A stretch of 64,000 nt of DNA from Bog-756 sp963829235 (GCA_963829235.1 CAWHIF010000003.1:744001-808000); one strand, 5' to 3'. Shown: positions 37,657-46,789, counted from the first letter of the stretch. A program made the numbers and translations. Notes: generated from the letters alone by a model not told the origin.

Positions 37657-38310
37657 GTGGGCACGGCCGACGGGTGGTTGACCGAGCGGCCGCCCGGGTC
37701 GATCCGGGCCGCGGACGTGACCCTGCACCGGGTGCGGCTCGAAGACCTCGACGAGCTGGTGGACGCAGTCAACGGGAGCCTCGGAGCACTCCGTCCGTGG
37801 ATGCCCTGGGCGCAGGTCCGGGCGACCCGCCAGTCGATCGGGGGGTTCCTCGATCAGGCCGACCGCGACTGGGAAGGGAGTCGTGAATTCCAGTTCGCCA
37901 TCCGGGGCCGGCGGGGAGCCGAGCCCGAGGCCCTCATCGGCTCCTGCGGCCTGCACGACCGGATCGGCGCCGGTGGGCTGGAGATCGGCTACTGGGTGCG
38001 GTCCGACTGCACCGGCCGCGGCGTGGCCACATCGGCGGCGTCGGCGCTCACGGCGTCGGCGCTGGGCCTCGACGGTGTGTCGCGGGTGGAGATCCGCTGC
38101 GATGCCGCCAATGTGCGGAGCGCGGCGATCCCCCCCAAGCTTGGATTCAGGCTCGACCGCATCGAGGACCGCCCGCCGACGTCACCTGGGGAGACCGACC
38201 GCCACATGATCTGGGTGTACCCCGCCTCGCCGGCTCCCGCCTCAGTTGATCTTGAGCAGGTCGACGACGAAGACGAGGGTGTCGTTGGCGGCGATCCCCG
38301 GTCCGGGTGA
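37657..38310 (+). CDS. RimJ/RimL-type GNAT acetyltransferase
   Basis: 217 residues from GTG 37657. VTLHRVRLEDLDELVDAVNG, EIGYWVRSDCTGRGVATSA and CDAANVRSAAIPPKLGFRLD are the RimJ/RimL-type pattern; the last usually reads N-x-x-S-x-x-V-x-x-K-x-G-F. The final 25 or so residues run antisense through the end of the FKBP gene (69-base convergent overlap), so the true C-terminus may be unusual. Acceptor unknown. Confidence 0.85.
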   Translation: MGTADGWLTERPPGSIRAADVTLHRVRLEDLDELVDAVNGSLGALRPWMPWAQVRATRQSIGGFLDQADRDWEGSREFQFAIRGRRGAEPEALIGSCGLHDRIGAGGLEIGYWVRSDCTGRGVATSAASALTASALGLDGVSRVEIRCDAANVRSAAIPPKLGFRLDRIEDRPPTSPGETDRHMIWVYPASPAPASVDLEQVDDEDEGVVGGDPRSG

Positions 38311-38811
38311 GCTCGGCCCGTACCCGAGGCTCGGCGGGATGATCAGCTCACGACGCCCTCCGACCTTCATGCCCACCACTCCTTGGTCCCAACCGGGGAT
38401 GACCTGCGCCGGGGTGGCGTCGAGTGTGAAGCTGAACGGCTGACTCGTCCACGAGGATTGGATCACCTTCTTCGAGGAGTACGTGGCCAGGACGTACTGG
38501 ACGGTGACCGTGTCGCCCGCCTTGGCCGCGGGTCCGGTGCCGACGATGAGGTCCGAGCTCTCCAACTGGGTGGGGGGAACCCCGGACGGCACGGTGACCG
38601 AGGGCTGCTTGCCCGGGGTGCCTGCGGGGGACCGGTCCTGCACGGGAATCGTGGGCAGGGTGCTCGATGCGGGCGGAACCGCGGTCCCGACGGTGGTCGG
38701 GGAGCTCTGCGCAGCTGTGGTCGAGGGGCTCGACGACGAGCCGGAGCACCCCGCCAGTCCGAGGACGGAGGCGGCGAGCACGGCGAGCGGCCAGATGCGC
38801 ACACGAGACAT
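38242..38811 (-). CDS. FKBP-type peptidyl-prolyl isomerase lipoprotein
   Basis: 189 residues from ATG 38811, with AAGGA upstream. The signal peptide ends in the lipobox LGLAGC (Cys22); a Ser/Thr/Pro linker follows. The FKBP domain shows GDTVTVQYVLATY, FTLDATPAQVIPGWDQGVVG, GGRRELIIPPSLGYG and NDTLVFVVDLLKIN, and keeps the core Tyr, Ile-Pro-Gly-Trp and Phe-type pocket positions. Predicted to help fold exported proteins at the outer face of the membrane. Confidence 0.94.
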   Translation of the reverse strand: MSRVRIWPLAVLAASVLGLAGCSGSSSSPSTTAAQSSPTTVGTAVPPASSTLPTIPVQDRSPAGTPGKQPSVTVPSGVPPTQLESSDLIVGTGPAAKAGDTVTVQYVLATYSSKKVIQSSWTSQPFSFTLDATPAQVIPGWDQGVVGMKVGGRRELIIPPSLGYGPSSPGPGIAANDTLVFVVDLLKIN

Positions 38812-38963
38812 GGACAATTCCTTTCCAAGCTGATCCGGGGAGCAGAGCGCTCGAGGCGCCTCCGCAGGGGAAACGGTAGTGCGTCCCCGTCCACAGCGGT
38901 GACCACCCGGGCGGGCCGGCAACCCCGTCGAGCGATGAATCAGCCCCCTGGCATCATCCCCAC

Positions 38964-40241
38964 ATGATGTTCCAGTCCCTGCGAGATATGGCTACCGGCC
39001 TCCGGTCGGCCCTGGCCGACCTGGATCCGGAGCGACTGAGCGGTCCCGATGCCGCCCGGTTGCTCGAGGTCTTCTCTGAGATCGAGAAGCTCGCCGCCGG
39101 CGGAAGGCTTCTGGCCGCCCGGCGCGTGGAGTCGTCCAACGTCTGGCGGCGCCGGGGGCATCGATCGGCCGCCGCCCACGTGGCCGAGGCCACCGGGACG
39201 GGCATGGGCCCGGCCATCACGACGCTCCAGGCCGCCCGCCAGCTCGGCTCCCTTCCTGTCACCGAAGAGGCCATGCGCGAGGGTCGGCTCTCGGAGACCC
39301 AGGTCAAAGAGATCGCCGGCGCGGCCATCCTCCAGCCGGAGGCGGAGAAGACGCTGGTCGAAACGGCGCAGAACCAACCGCTGACAATGCTCAAATTGCG
39401 CTGCCGACGGGTGAAGGCGGTGGGACAGGGTGAGCACGGCACCTATGACGCGATCCGCCGGGGTCGCTATCTTCGCAACTGGACCGACGGCGACGGCGCC
39501 GTGCGGTTCGACGCCAAGCTGACGCCCGACGAAGGCGCCCGCTTGGTCGCGGCGGTCAGGGCCGAGTCGGGCCGGCTGGCCGGCCAGGCCCATCGGGCCG
39601 GGGTCGACGAACCCCTTCGGGCGATCGCCGCCGATGCCCTGGTGCGCCTGGCCTGTGGGGCCGTCGATGTGGTGCCGGCCGACGGCCGCCGCGAGCGTGG
39701 TCGGGGTGGGCCAAGGCCACCGGGCGACGGGGGGCACGCGTCAGCGGGGAGGGAGGGTGGTCCTTCGGCCATGGTCCATGTCCGGGTCGACCACCAGGCC
39801 CTGGTCCGGGGCCACCTCGAACCCGGTGAGATCTGCGAGATCCCCGGCATCGGGCCGATACCGGTGGCCGCGGCTCGGCGCCTGGCCGTGGACTCGATCC
39901 TCAGCGTGCTGGTCACCAACGGAACGGACGTGACCACGGTGGCCCATGCGGGGCGAACCATTCCGGCCTCCATCAGGAGGGCCCTCATCGAGCGGGATCC
40001 GACCTGTGTCGTGCCGGGATGCGATGTCCGCCAGGGGCTGGAGATCGACCACGTCGAGCCGTTTGCGCTCGGCGGCGCGACCACGCTGGCCAACCTGGTC
40101 CGGCTGTGCCACTGGCACCACTACCTGAAGACCTATCAGCGACATCGGCTCACCCCGGCTGGCGGAGGTTGGCGGTGGGAACCGCCGGGTGACAACCGAG
40201 GAGATCTCCCCGCATCGTCAGGGGTCGCGACACGGAGCTAA
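38964..40241 (+). CDS. DUF222-HNH endonuclease family protein
   Basis: 425 residues, intact paralogue of the broken gene at 4737-6330. The DUF222 part has ATGLRSALADLDPERLSGPD, HRSAAAHVAEATG and TQVKEIAGAAILQPEAE. A Gly/Arg-rich linker follows, then the HNH module: DPTCVVPGCDVRQGLEIDH, then LVRLCHWHHYLKTYQRH. The two VPGC and WHH elements hold the expected Cys/His metal ligands. These 13E12-like proteins occur in many copies in actinobacteria; nuclease activity is a family inference and biological role is open. Confidence 0.9.
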   Translation: MMFQSLRDMATGLRSALADLDPERLSGPDAARLLEVFSEIEKLAAGGRLLAARRVESSNVWRRRGHRSAAAHVAEATGTGMGPAITTLQAARQLGSLPVTEEAMREGRLSETQVKEIAGAAILQPEAEKTLVETAQNQPLTMLKLRCRRVKAVGQGEHGTYDAIRRGRYLRNWTDGDGAVRFDAKLTPDEGARLVAAVRAESGRLAGQAHRAGVDEPLRAIAADALVRLACGAVDVVPADGRRERGRGGPRPPGDGGHASAGREGGPSAMVHVRVDHQALVRGHLEPGEICEIPGIGPIPVAAARRLAVDSILSVLVTNGTDVTTVAHAGRTIPASIRRALIERDPTCVVPGCDVRQGLEIDHVEPFALGGATTLANLVRLCHWHHYLKTYQRHRLTPAGGGWRWEPPGDNRGDLPASSGVATRS

Positions 40242-40265
40242 CAGCTGGTGGCTTGTGGCTGGTGC

Positions 40266-40400
40266 GGTCGCCGGTGGCTGACGACCGGTGGGGTCGCCGG
40301 TGGCTGACGACCGGTGGGGTCGCCGGTGGCTGACGACCGGTGGCGCGGTCGCCGGTGGCCGACGACCGGTGGGGTCGCCGGTGGCCGACGACCGGTGGCC
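40266..40400. repeat. 27-bp tandem repeat array
   Basis: Five units of GGTCGCCGGTGGCTGACGAC plus CGGTGGG (27 bp); one unit carries three extra bases. It begins 25 bases after the DUF222-HNH stop and ends 10 bases before the larC stop, so it fills the space between convergent genes. Confidence 0.9.
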
Positions 40401-40410
40401 AAACGGTCGC

Positions 40411-41856
40411 TCACGCTGAGTCGCTGCCTCCACCGTCGGGCGCCCCAGGCGCCGGGAACCACCCCTGTGGTTGCCGATCCGGTCGGCCGATGACGCCCGT
40501 CGTCGGCTCTCCCGTCGTGGTCATTCCCGGCCCGTGGCGAGCAGATCGCCACAGGGCCTCGGCCCGCTCGGCCAGCTGGCGCAGAGGCTGCCCGGTGCGT
40601 CGTGCCGCCAGGGCGACGTCGTCGTGTTCGGCCTTGACCCGGCCGGCGCTCACCTTGATCCTGATCAGTTGCCCGTCGATCCATACCGAATCGAACGAAC
40701 GCGCTGCCGGCCAACGCTCACCGGCCGTCTCGCGAACGCCCAGCGATCCGGTCGACTCGCGGAGCACGGCGCGGAGTGAGGAGGCCATGGTCGGATCGCA
40801 CAACGCATGCACCACAGTGCCGGGACGTCCCTTCTTCATCACGACCGGGGCGAGCCACGCATCATGGGCACCGGCTTCGAGGAGGACGCCGACGGCGTGG
40901 GCCAGCTGCTCTCCCGTGGCGTCGTCGACGTTGGCCTCGAGGTGCGAGATGGGCTGGCCGGCGTCGGCGTCGGCGTCGGCGTCGATCCCACCGGCCTCGC
41001 CGATCCCGCCGGCCTCGGCACCGCTCGTCGTCGGCACCAGGTCGTTGCCGCTCAGCCTCGCCACCTGAACCCCGGTCACCACCTGCGTGCAGTTGGGGAG
41101 CTCGTCGAGCTCGCGGGATCCTGCACCGAAGCCCTGGCCCGTCACCCGCATCGCCGGCATCGGGCCGTACCCTGAGCTCAGCGCGGCCAGCAGTGCCGCG
41201 CCGGTCGGGGTGGTCAGCTCCAAGGCGACGTTCCGACCCCAGGTGGGGACCCCCTCAAGTAGGGCGACGACCGCGGGGGCCGGATTGGGGAGCATCCCGT
41301 GGGCGGTTCTGACCATTCCAAGCCCGGTCGCCACCGGGCTGGCCCGGATGTCATCGATTCCGAGCACCTCCAACGCGGCGGCCGTTCCGACCACGTCGAT
41401 GATGGTGTCGTGGCCCCCGACCTCGTGGAAGTGGACCTGGTCCACGGGCCGACGATGCAACCTGGCCTCCACGTCGGCGAGGGCCGAGAAGGTGGTGAGC
41501 GCCCGACGGGCCACCCGGTCCGGCAGGCGAGCCTCTTCGACCAGGCCGACGATATGGGCGTGGGTGCGAACCACCACATTGTCGTTAACCGTGACCACGG
41601 CCTGCGATGCCGCGATCCCACCGCGAAGGACGGGCTCCACGTCGAGGGCCCAACCACCCAGGGGAAGCCGTTCCAACAGCGACATCACCTCGACCAGATC
41701 GGCGCCGGCGTCCAGCAGGCTCCCGAGCGCCATGTCGCCGGCGATGCCGGCGAAGCAGTGGAACCAGGCCACACGGCGGGCCGCTCCGGGTGCCGGCGTG
41801 GATGAGGAAGGCGCGGGTGTGGGTCTGGCCGAGGGGGCACGACCGTCGGAGGTCAT
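40411..41856 (-). CDS. larC: nickel insertion protein LarC (single-frame form)
   Basis: 481 residues. LarC is the cyclometallase that puts nickel into the pincer nucleotide using CTP. WFHCFAGIAGDMALGSLLDA opens the protein and VDQVHFHEVGGHDTIIDVVG is the conserved His-rich motif. In Lactobacillus larC is split in two frames joined by programmed frameshifting; here it is one continuous frame. A short Asp/Ala repeat (DADADADAG) lies between the two halves. ATG 41856 overlaps the larB stop by 4 bases. Confidence 0.92.
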   Translation of the reverse strand: MTSDGRAPSARPTPAPSSSTPAPGAARRVAWFHCFAGIAGDMALGSLLDAGADLVEVMSLLERLPLGGWALDVEPVLRGGIAASQAVVTVNDNVVVRTHAHIVGLVEEARLPDRVARRALTTFSALADVEARLHRRPVDQVHFHEVGGHDTIIDVVGTAAALEVLGIDDIRASPVATGLGMVRTAHGMLPNPAPAVVALLEGVPTWGRNVALELTTPTGAALLAALSSGYGPMPAMRVTGQGFGAGSRELDELPNCTQVVTGVQVARLSGNDLVPTTSGAEAGGIGEAGGIDADADADAGQPISHLEANVDDATGEQLAHAVGVLLEAGAHDAWLAPVVMKKGRPGTVVHALCDPTMASSLRAVLRESTGSLGVRETAGERWPAARSFDSVWIDGQLIRIKVSAGRVKAEHDDVALAARRTGQPLRQLAERAEALWRSARHGPGMTTTGEPTTGVIGRPDRQPQGWFPAPGAPDGGGSDSA

Positions 41857-42632
41857 GGCAGGATCCGGGCGACGGCACAGGCGGCTCCGAATCCGTTGTC
41901 GATGCCGACCACGGTGATGCCGGCTGCGCAGGAGGCGTGCATGGCCAACAGCGCGGTCACCCCTTCGAGGGCGGCACCGTAACCCGTACTGGTGGGTACG
42001 GCGACGACCGGCGCCGGCGTGATCCCACCGACGATGCTGGCCAGGGCCCCCTCCATCCCGGCCACCACGACCACCGCGTCGGCATCCGCGAGCTCGTCTG
42101 CGGCCGCCAGCAGCCGGTGGACCCCGGCGACGCCGCAATCGGGAAGAAGGGTCGGCCACAGCCCGAGCGCGATGAGCGTCGCCTCGCATTCGCGCGCCAC
42201 CGGCAGATCCGAAGTCCCCGCGGTGACGACCAGGGTGTGGGCCGGGCGACGGGGGGCCGGGCGCCAGACAACGGTGGAGAGCTCACCCCGGACCTGATCA
42301 CCCCCGGTGGCCACCCCGGTGACGGTGCACACCCCACCGGGGTGGCGGTCCATGGCCGATTCCACCTGGGCGGTGTCGGCCCGGGTGAGGATCACGGGAC
42401 CCCCTCCGTCCTGTCCGAGCAGCTCGCCGACGATGGCCACGCACTGCGGCACGCTCTTCCCCTGTCCGTAGACCGCTTCGGGCAGACCCTGACGCAGGTT
42501 GCGATGATGGTCGACCTTGGCGAATCCGAGGTCGACGAAGGGCAGCCGGCGGAGCCGGTGCACGGCCTCGTCCGGTGAACACGCGCCCGAGCGCACGTCG
42601 GCAAGAAGTCGTTGCAGTCCGAGTTCGTCCAT
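41853..42632 (-). CDS. larB: pyridinium-3,5-biscarboxylate mononucleotide synthase LarB
   Basis: 259 residues from ATG 42632. LarB, a PurE-like carboxylase/hydrolase, makes the dicarboxylated nicotinate nucleotide that LarE then thiolates. GFAKVDHHRNLRQGLPEAVY, VVTAGTSDLPVARECE, VAGMEGALASIVGGI and VPTSTGYGAALEGVTALLAM are family marks. The start lies only 23 bases from divergent pheA. No larA racemase is in the window, so the client enzyme of this cofactor pathway must be elsewhere. Confidence 0.93.
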   Translation of the reverse strand: MDELGLQRLLADVRSGACSPDEAVHRLRRLPFVDLGFAKVDHHRNLRQGLPEAVYGQGKSVPQCVAIVGELLGQDGGGPVILTRADTAQVESAMDRHPGGVCTVTGVATGGDQVRGELSTVVWRPAPRRPAHTLVVTAGTSDLPVARECEATLIALGLWPTLLPDCGVAGVHRLLAAADELADADAVVVVAGMEGALASIVGGITPAPVVAVPTSTGYGAALEGVTALLAMHASCAAGITVVGIDNGFGAACAVARILP

Positions 42633-42641
42633 GATGTTCAC

Positions 42642-42647
42642 TATCCT
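42642..42647 (+). promoter_or_regulatory. candidate -10 element for a leaderless pheA transcript
   Basis: TATCCT lies 8 bases before the pheA ATG inside the 23-base larB-pheA gap. That distance places the transcription start at or within two bases of the ATG, as expected for a leaderless mRNA. No RBS exists in the gap. No clear -35 was found. Confidence 0.35.
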
Positions 42648-42655
42648 GCCTGGGT

Positions 42656-43642
42656 ATGACCGCGGACGCATCCTCCCGCTCCCAGCCCGGATCACCGCCG
42701 CGTATCGGGTTCCTCGGTCCCGAGGGCACCTTCACCGAAGAGGCGCTGCTCAGCGAACCCGAGTACGCCTCGGCTCAGATCGTCCCCCTGGGATCATTGG
42801 CCGAGGTGCTCGACTCGGTTCGTCTGGGCCAGGTCGACCTCGGATTCGTCCCCATGGAGAACGCCATCGAAGGGACCGTCCGGGACATCATCGACAGCCT
42901 GGTCTTCGACTTCGATCTGCGGATCCAGCGAGAGGTGATCCTCGATGTCCACCTCCATCTGATGGCCCGCCCCGGGACCACGCTCGCCGATGTCGAGCGG
43001 GTGGCATCGATCCCCGTGGCCACCGCCCAGTGTCGCCGGTTCCTGACCAAGCAGCTGCCGTCGGTCGAATCCGTGGCCACCAACTCGACGGCCGAGGCGG
43101 CCCGGCTGCTGGGCGAGGGAGACCCGGCACTGTCTTCGCGACCGACTGCCGCCATCGCTCCGAGGTTGGCGGCCAAGCTGTACGGCCTCGAGATCCTGGC
43201 GGAGGATGTCGAGGACCATCCCGACAATCAGACCCGGTTCGTCTCCTTGGCCAGATCGGGCATCCCGGCGCCGAGCGGCCACGACCGGACCAGCATCGCC
43301 TGCTTCCAGAACGCCGACCACCCGGGCAGCCTCTACGCCATCCTGGGCCAGTTCGCGGCCCGGAACATCAACCTCAGCAAGCTCGAATCGCGCCCGACCA
43401 AAAAGGCGCTCGGCGATTACTGCTTCATCATCGACTTCGAGGGCCACGTGGCCGATGCCGTTGTCAGTGACTGCCTGCGCGACCTTCATGCCGAACTGGC
43501 CGGGGTCAAGTTCCTGGGCTCGTACCCGGCCGCAGGGCCCGCCGGCCCGGCCATCCGTCGCCAGGCCGACACATCGCAGCGGCAGGCGGGCGAGTGGATC
43601 GACGGCTTGCAAGCCGAGGTCCGGACCGGCGACCGTCACTGA
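42656..43642 (+). CDS. pheA: prephenate dehydratase
   Basis: 328 residues; converts prephenate to phenylpyruvate in phenylalanine synthesis. RIGFLGPEGTFTEEALL starts the domain, FVPMENAIEGTV and NQTRFVSLAR (the Thr-Arg-Phe catalytic motif) follow, and the ACT regulatory domain has GSLYAILGQFAARNINLSKL with ESRP, the phenylalanine-binding motif. No chorismate mutase domain is fused. ATG 42656 lies 23 bases from larB, without an RBS. Confidence 0.95.
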   Translation: MTADASSRSQPGSPPRIGFLGPEGTFTEEALLSEPEYASAQIVPLGSLAEVLDSVRLGQVDLGFVPMENAIEGTVRDIIDSLVFDFDLRIQREVILDVHLHLMARPGTTLADVERVASIPVATAQCRRFLTKQLPSVESVATNSTAEAARLLGEGDPALSSRPTAAIAPRLAAKLYGLEILAEDVEDHPDNQTRFVSLARSGIPAPSGHDRTSIACFQNADHPGSLYAILGQFAARNINLSKLESRPTKKALGDYCFIIDFEGHVADAVVSDCLRDLHAELAGVKFLGSYPAAGPAGPAIRRQADTSQRQAGEWIDGLQAEVRTGDRH

Positions 43643-43686
43643 CCCCGCCGATCCATGGTCGGGTCCGACTACCCTGGCAGTCGCTC

Positions 43687-43774
43687 GGAGGGATGGCAGA
43701 GCGGACAAATGCGCGGCTCTTGAAAAGCCGTGAGGTGCAAGCCTCCGTGGGTTCGAATCCCACTCCCTCCGCCA
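43687..43774 (+). tRNA. tRNA-Ser (anticodon UGA), CCA encoded
   Basis: GGAGGGA (43687-43693) pairs with TCCCTCC (43764-43770), followed by G and an encoded CCA (43772-43774). The anticodon loop CTTGAAA gives UGA; the T-arm is GGGTTCGAATCCC and a long variable arm is present. A serine-recombinase remnant begins directly downstream on the other strand, so its 3' end is a likely integration site. Confidence 0.96.
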
Positions 43775-44750
43775 AAAGTGTCTTATTCAAACCCACCTTC
43801 TGAAGGTGTCTTAAACAGGTTCGAGGGCCCGACCGTTCGGGTCTTCGGACCTGTTCCTCATTGGCGTCCTTGTCGAGACTGATCGGGCGTCCGTTCGCCC
43901 AGTCCGCGTTTCGATGGACCGGCACTTCATTGTCAGCCAGATCGTCGTGGGCGATACCTGCGGCCAGGACGAAATCCTGAAGGAGCAGTATCCCGAACAA
44001 GTCTGTCGGAACCGCCTCGGTGGAGCCATCGAAGTCGACCAAGAACTTCTCGAACACAGCCTGATTCATCATCCGCCTGATTGAGGCTGGAGATGCCAGG
44101 TAGGCGTTGTGGCAGTTGGCGAGCAGATCGAGACAACGTTCGAGCAGATCTTTGATGTTGTCGAAGTTCGCATTGGCAGTGGCGAGCTTTCGTTCGACAG
44201 CCTGCGACTCGGCAGCGATCCGAGCTTGTTCCTTCTTCAGAAGGTCCAGAGGTATCGCATCGGCGTAGTGAGCCCGAAGCAGCTTCTCCTTCTCCCCATT
44301 GAGGACGGCCAGACGCTTCGTAGCCCTTGCTCCTATCTTTTTGTTCTCGCCCCGCCTGGTATCCATTTCTGTCTCGCTGAGCTCTCGGAGCAGATCGGCG
44401 AACTTGGGCTCAAATTGGACATGGGCCCATTTGTCCTCAATGTGGGCTTCGACGAGCTCGACCGATATGGCTTTCTGATGGCAGACGGTGCGTCGGCGGT
44501 AGTTGGCCAAACAGAAGAAGTACAGATACTCGTTCCCGTGGCGGTTCTTGGTCTTGGTAATGCAGAGTCGACCTCCACACTCTCGACAGAACACACTGCC
44601 CTTGAGGTAATGGTCGTGGACCCGCACGTCGAAAATGCTGACGTCCCCATCCGCCACTCTCTGTTGTACACGCGGCCAGCTGGGTCTCAGCGACGACCAA
44701 CCGTCGTTCAGGATGATAGGTGGGCGTAGTCCGGAGCGCGGCAGCACCAT
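43775..44750 (-). pseudogene. truncated large serine recombinase (integrase remnant)
   Basis: The C-terminal half of a large serine integrase: VQQRVADGDVS, HDHYLKGSVFCRECGGRL and YFFCLANYRRRTVC form the zinc-ribbon domain, followed by a long coiled coil. The catalytic resolvase domain with its nucleophilic Ser is missing; recognisable homology starts at about 44669. The frame lacks its own stop and runs antisense through the tRNA and into pheA as far as 43506. It is best read as the remnant of an element that integrated at the tRNA 3' end. Confidence 0.8.
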
Positions 44751-44756
44751 TCGAGG

Positions 44757-46544
44757 TCAACCCGCCGAGATGCCGACAATCGGTGCGTTGAGATGCTGAC
44801 CGCCCATCGATCCGCGGAAGGGAACCCCGAACGAGAAGATTCCTCCATCGGCGGCCGCCTCCCAATAGCCGTAGTCGATTGCACCAGGTGTACCTGCCAT
44901 GCCCACCATTGGCGCCGAGAGGATCTGGCCTGCCATCGAACCTTTGAACTGGGTGCCTTCGTTGGGTTTGATTGCTCCGTCGGCCGCCACTTCCCAGTAG
45001 CCACCGTCATCGTTGGCGGCCAAGCCCACGATTGGTGGAGCGAGGTTTTGGGTACTCGATCCGTTGAACTCGGTTCCACCGAACTTGAAGATGTTGCTAT
45101 TGGCCGCAATCTCCCAGTAGCCGCCAGTGACCGGGTCGCTGGCGATGCCCACAATCGGAGCGTTCAGGTGTTGGCCACCCATCGAGCCGTAGAAGGGGGC
45201 GTTGAACGAGAAGATTCCTCCGTCAGCTGCCACCTCCCAGTAGCCGCCAGTGACCGGGTCGCTGGCGATGCCCACAATCGGAGCGTTCAAGTGTTGGCCA
45301 CCCATCGAGCCGTAGAATGGGGCGTTGAACGAGAAGATTCCTCCGTCAGCCCCTGCTTCCCAGTAGCCCCCGGTCGTTGGGTCTTCGGCGATGCCCACAA
45401 TCGGAGCGTTCAGGTGTTGGCCACCCATCGAGCCGTAGAAGGGGGCGTGGAACGCAAAGATCCCTCCATCCGCCGCCACCTCCCAGTAGCCGCCGATTGA
45501 TTGGAAGGCCCCGATGTCGCAAGCGGACGTGCCCGGTTGAAGCCGTGGTGTACCCCGCTGATCTCTGCCCAGACAGAAGGGGCTGCTCGCAGGGATGGCG
45601 CCTTCCGCCGGACTGCCGGCACCAATGGGAACACTAGGGGTGGGTCCCCCGTACCAGCCACCGACAGAACTGGCCAACTGAGACGCATTCGCGAGCACAT
45701 CGTGGTCAGCCTTCGAGAAGCCGCAGTCGCTCATCTCAGAGGGAGATTCCAAGTTGTATCCGGCGTCGACGATTGAGCCAACGCAGTTATTGGTACCTTC
45801 GAACTCTCCCGATTCGTTGTCGCTCAAGATTGTGGACCCGACGGATATCGATCCTCCAGCTGAATCGATTCCACCACCACTCGCCTTAAGTGTGATCAGG
45901 GCATTCCAACTGATCGTGTCGCCCGCGAGCACCGCTCCGATTCCCGAGTTGGAGATTCCTCCGCCTGGGGCATTCTGGAAGACCGAGCTATTCCGGATCA
46001 CCAGCGATGCCCCCTGATTGCTAATGCCGGTTCCATTTCGTGAGATCGAATCTGCCGCAATCGTAACGTTCTTTCCTGCATTCGAGATTCCCGTCCCATG
46101 GTTGCGGTAGACGTTGTCATCGATCATCGTGACTGCATTCCCACTGTTCTCGATGCCGCCGCCCTCGGCGCTGTTTGAGATGGTCATGAGCTTGATGGAG
46201 TCGTTGCTGCCGCTCACCTCGAATGTTGGCTGATTCGTCGTTCCGGTGACCACCGTGGAGGACCCCTCGCCGACGATGGTCAGATCCGACACGTTGACCA
46301 CGACATTCTCGTTGTAGGTCCCGGCGGCCACTTCGATGGTGTCACCACTCGGTGCGAGATCGACGGCACGGCTGATGGTCGCGCATGGATTCACCTTGAC
46401 CTGACAGCTATTCGAGAGATCTGAGCCGGTCGCTGCAACGTAGAGGATCGTCGTGGCGCTCGCCGCCGATGTACCCACTGGAACCAGGACGACGGCTCCG
46501 ACAACGACGATTGCCGCCAGCAGAATCTTGACTGTCGATCTCAT
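44757..46544 (-). CDS. secreted beta-helix protein with GGYW repeats
   Basis: 595 residues with a signal peptide (about 1-30). Residues 30-350 form a right-handed beta-helix region of Asn/Gly/Ser-rich rungs (SGDTIEVAAGTYNENVVVNV, GIENSGN, GISNAGK, GISNQGA). The C-terminal half has six repeats of about 40 residues of the GGYWEVAADGGIFSF type, followed by FYGSMGGQHLNAPIVGIA. This repeat is characteristic of surface proteins in Acidimicrobiia and relatives. Probably extracellular, carbohydrate-related or adhesive; no enzyme motif is evident. Confidence 0.85.
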   Translation of the reverse strand: MRSTVKILLAAIVVVGAVVLVPVGTSAASATTILYVAATGSDLSNSCQVKVNPCATISRAVDLAPSGDTIEVAAGTYNENVVVNVSDLTIVGEGSSTVVTGTTNQPTFEVSGSNDSIKLMTISNSAEGGGIENSGNAVTMIDDNVYRNHGTGISNAGKNVTIAADSISRNGTGISNQGASLVIRNSSVFQNAPGGGISNSGIGAVLAGDTISWNALITLKASGGGIDSAGGSISVGSTILSDNESGEFEGTNNCVGSIVDAGYNLESPSEMSDCGFSKADHDVLANASQLASSVGGWYGGPTPSVPIGAGSPAEGAIPASSPFCLGRDQRGTPRLQPGTSACDIGAFQSIGGYWEVAADGGIFAFHAPFYGSMGGQHLNAPIVGIAEDPTTGGYWEAGADGGIFSFNAPFYGSMGGQHLNAPIVGIASDPVTGGYWEVAADGGIFSFNAPFYGSMGGQHLNAPIVGIASDPVTGGYWEIAANSNIFKFGGTEFNGSSTQNLAPPIVGLAANDDGGYWEVAADGAIKPNEGTQFKGSMAGQILSAPMVGMAGTPGAIDYGYWEAAADGGIFSFGVPFRGSMGGQHLNAPIVGISAG

Positions 46545-46789
46545 TGGCCCTCAAGTTAACAGTAATTGCAGAAAGCCTATCGTTCGGCAAACGGCTTCCT
46601 CTGGATCTCTACATAAAGCTCAACAAGGTGGGGAAATCCGTAACGACTGGATGCATGGAACGAAATTGCGAGTGTCAGGCGCCGAAGCACGAACAGCAAC
46701 GGAGGCGTGTGAAGCGATGCTCAAGCTCGTGAGATCGATCTACGTAATCGGGCCCCAGGGTCTGCGGCTTCACGGATAGGAATTGCACC

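Noticed and set aside
40266..40400. 27-bp array as a CRISPR
   Set aside because: Units are directly adjacent without unique spacers and no cas genes are present.
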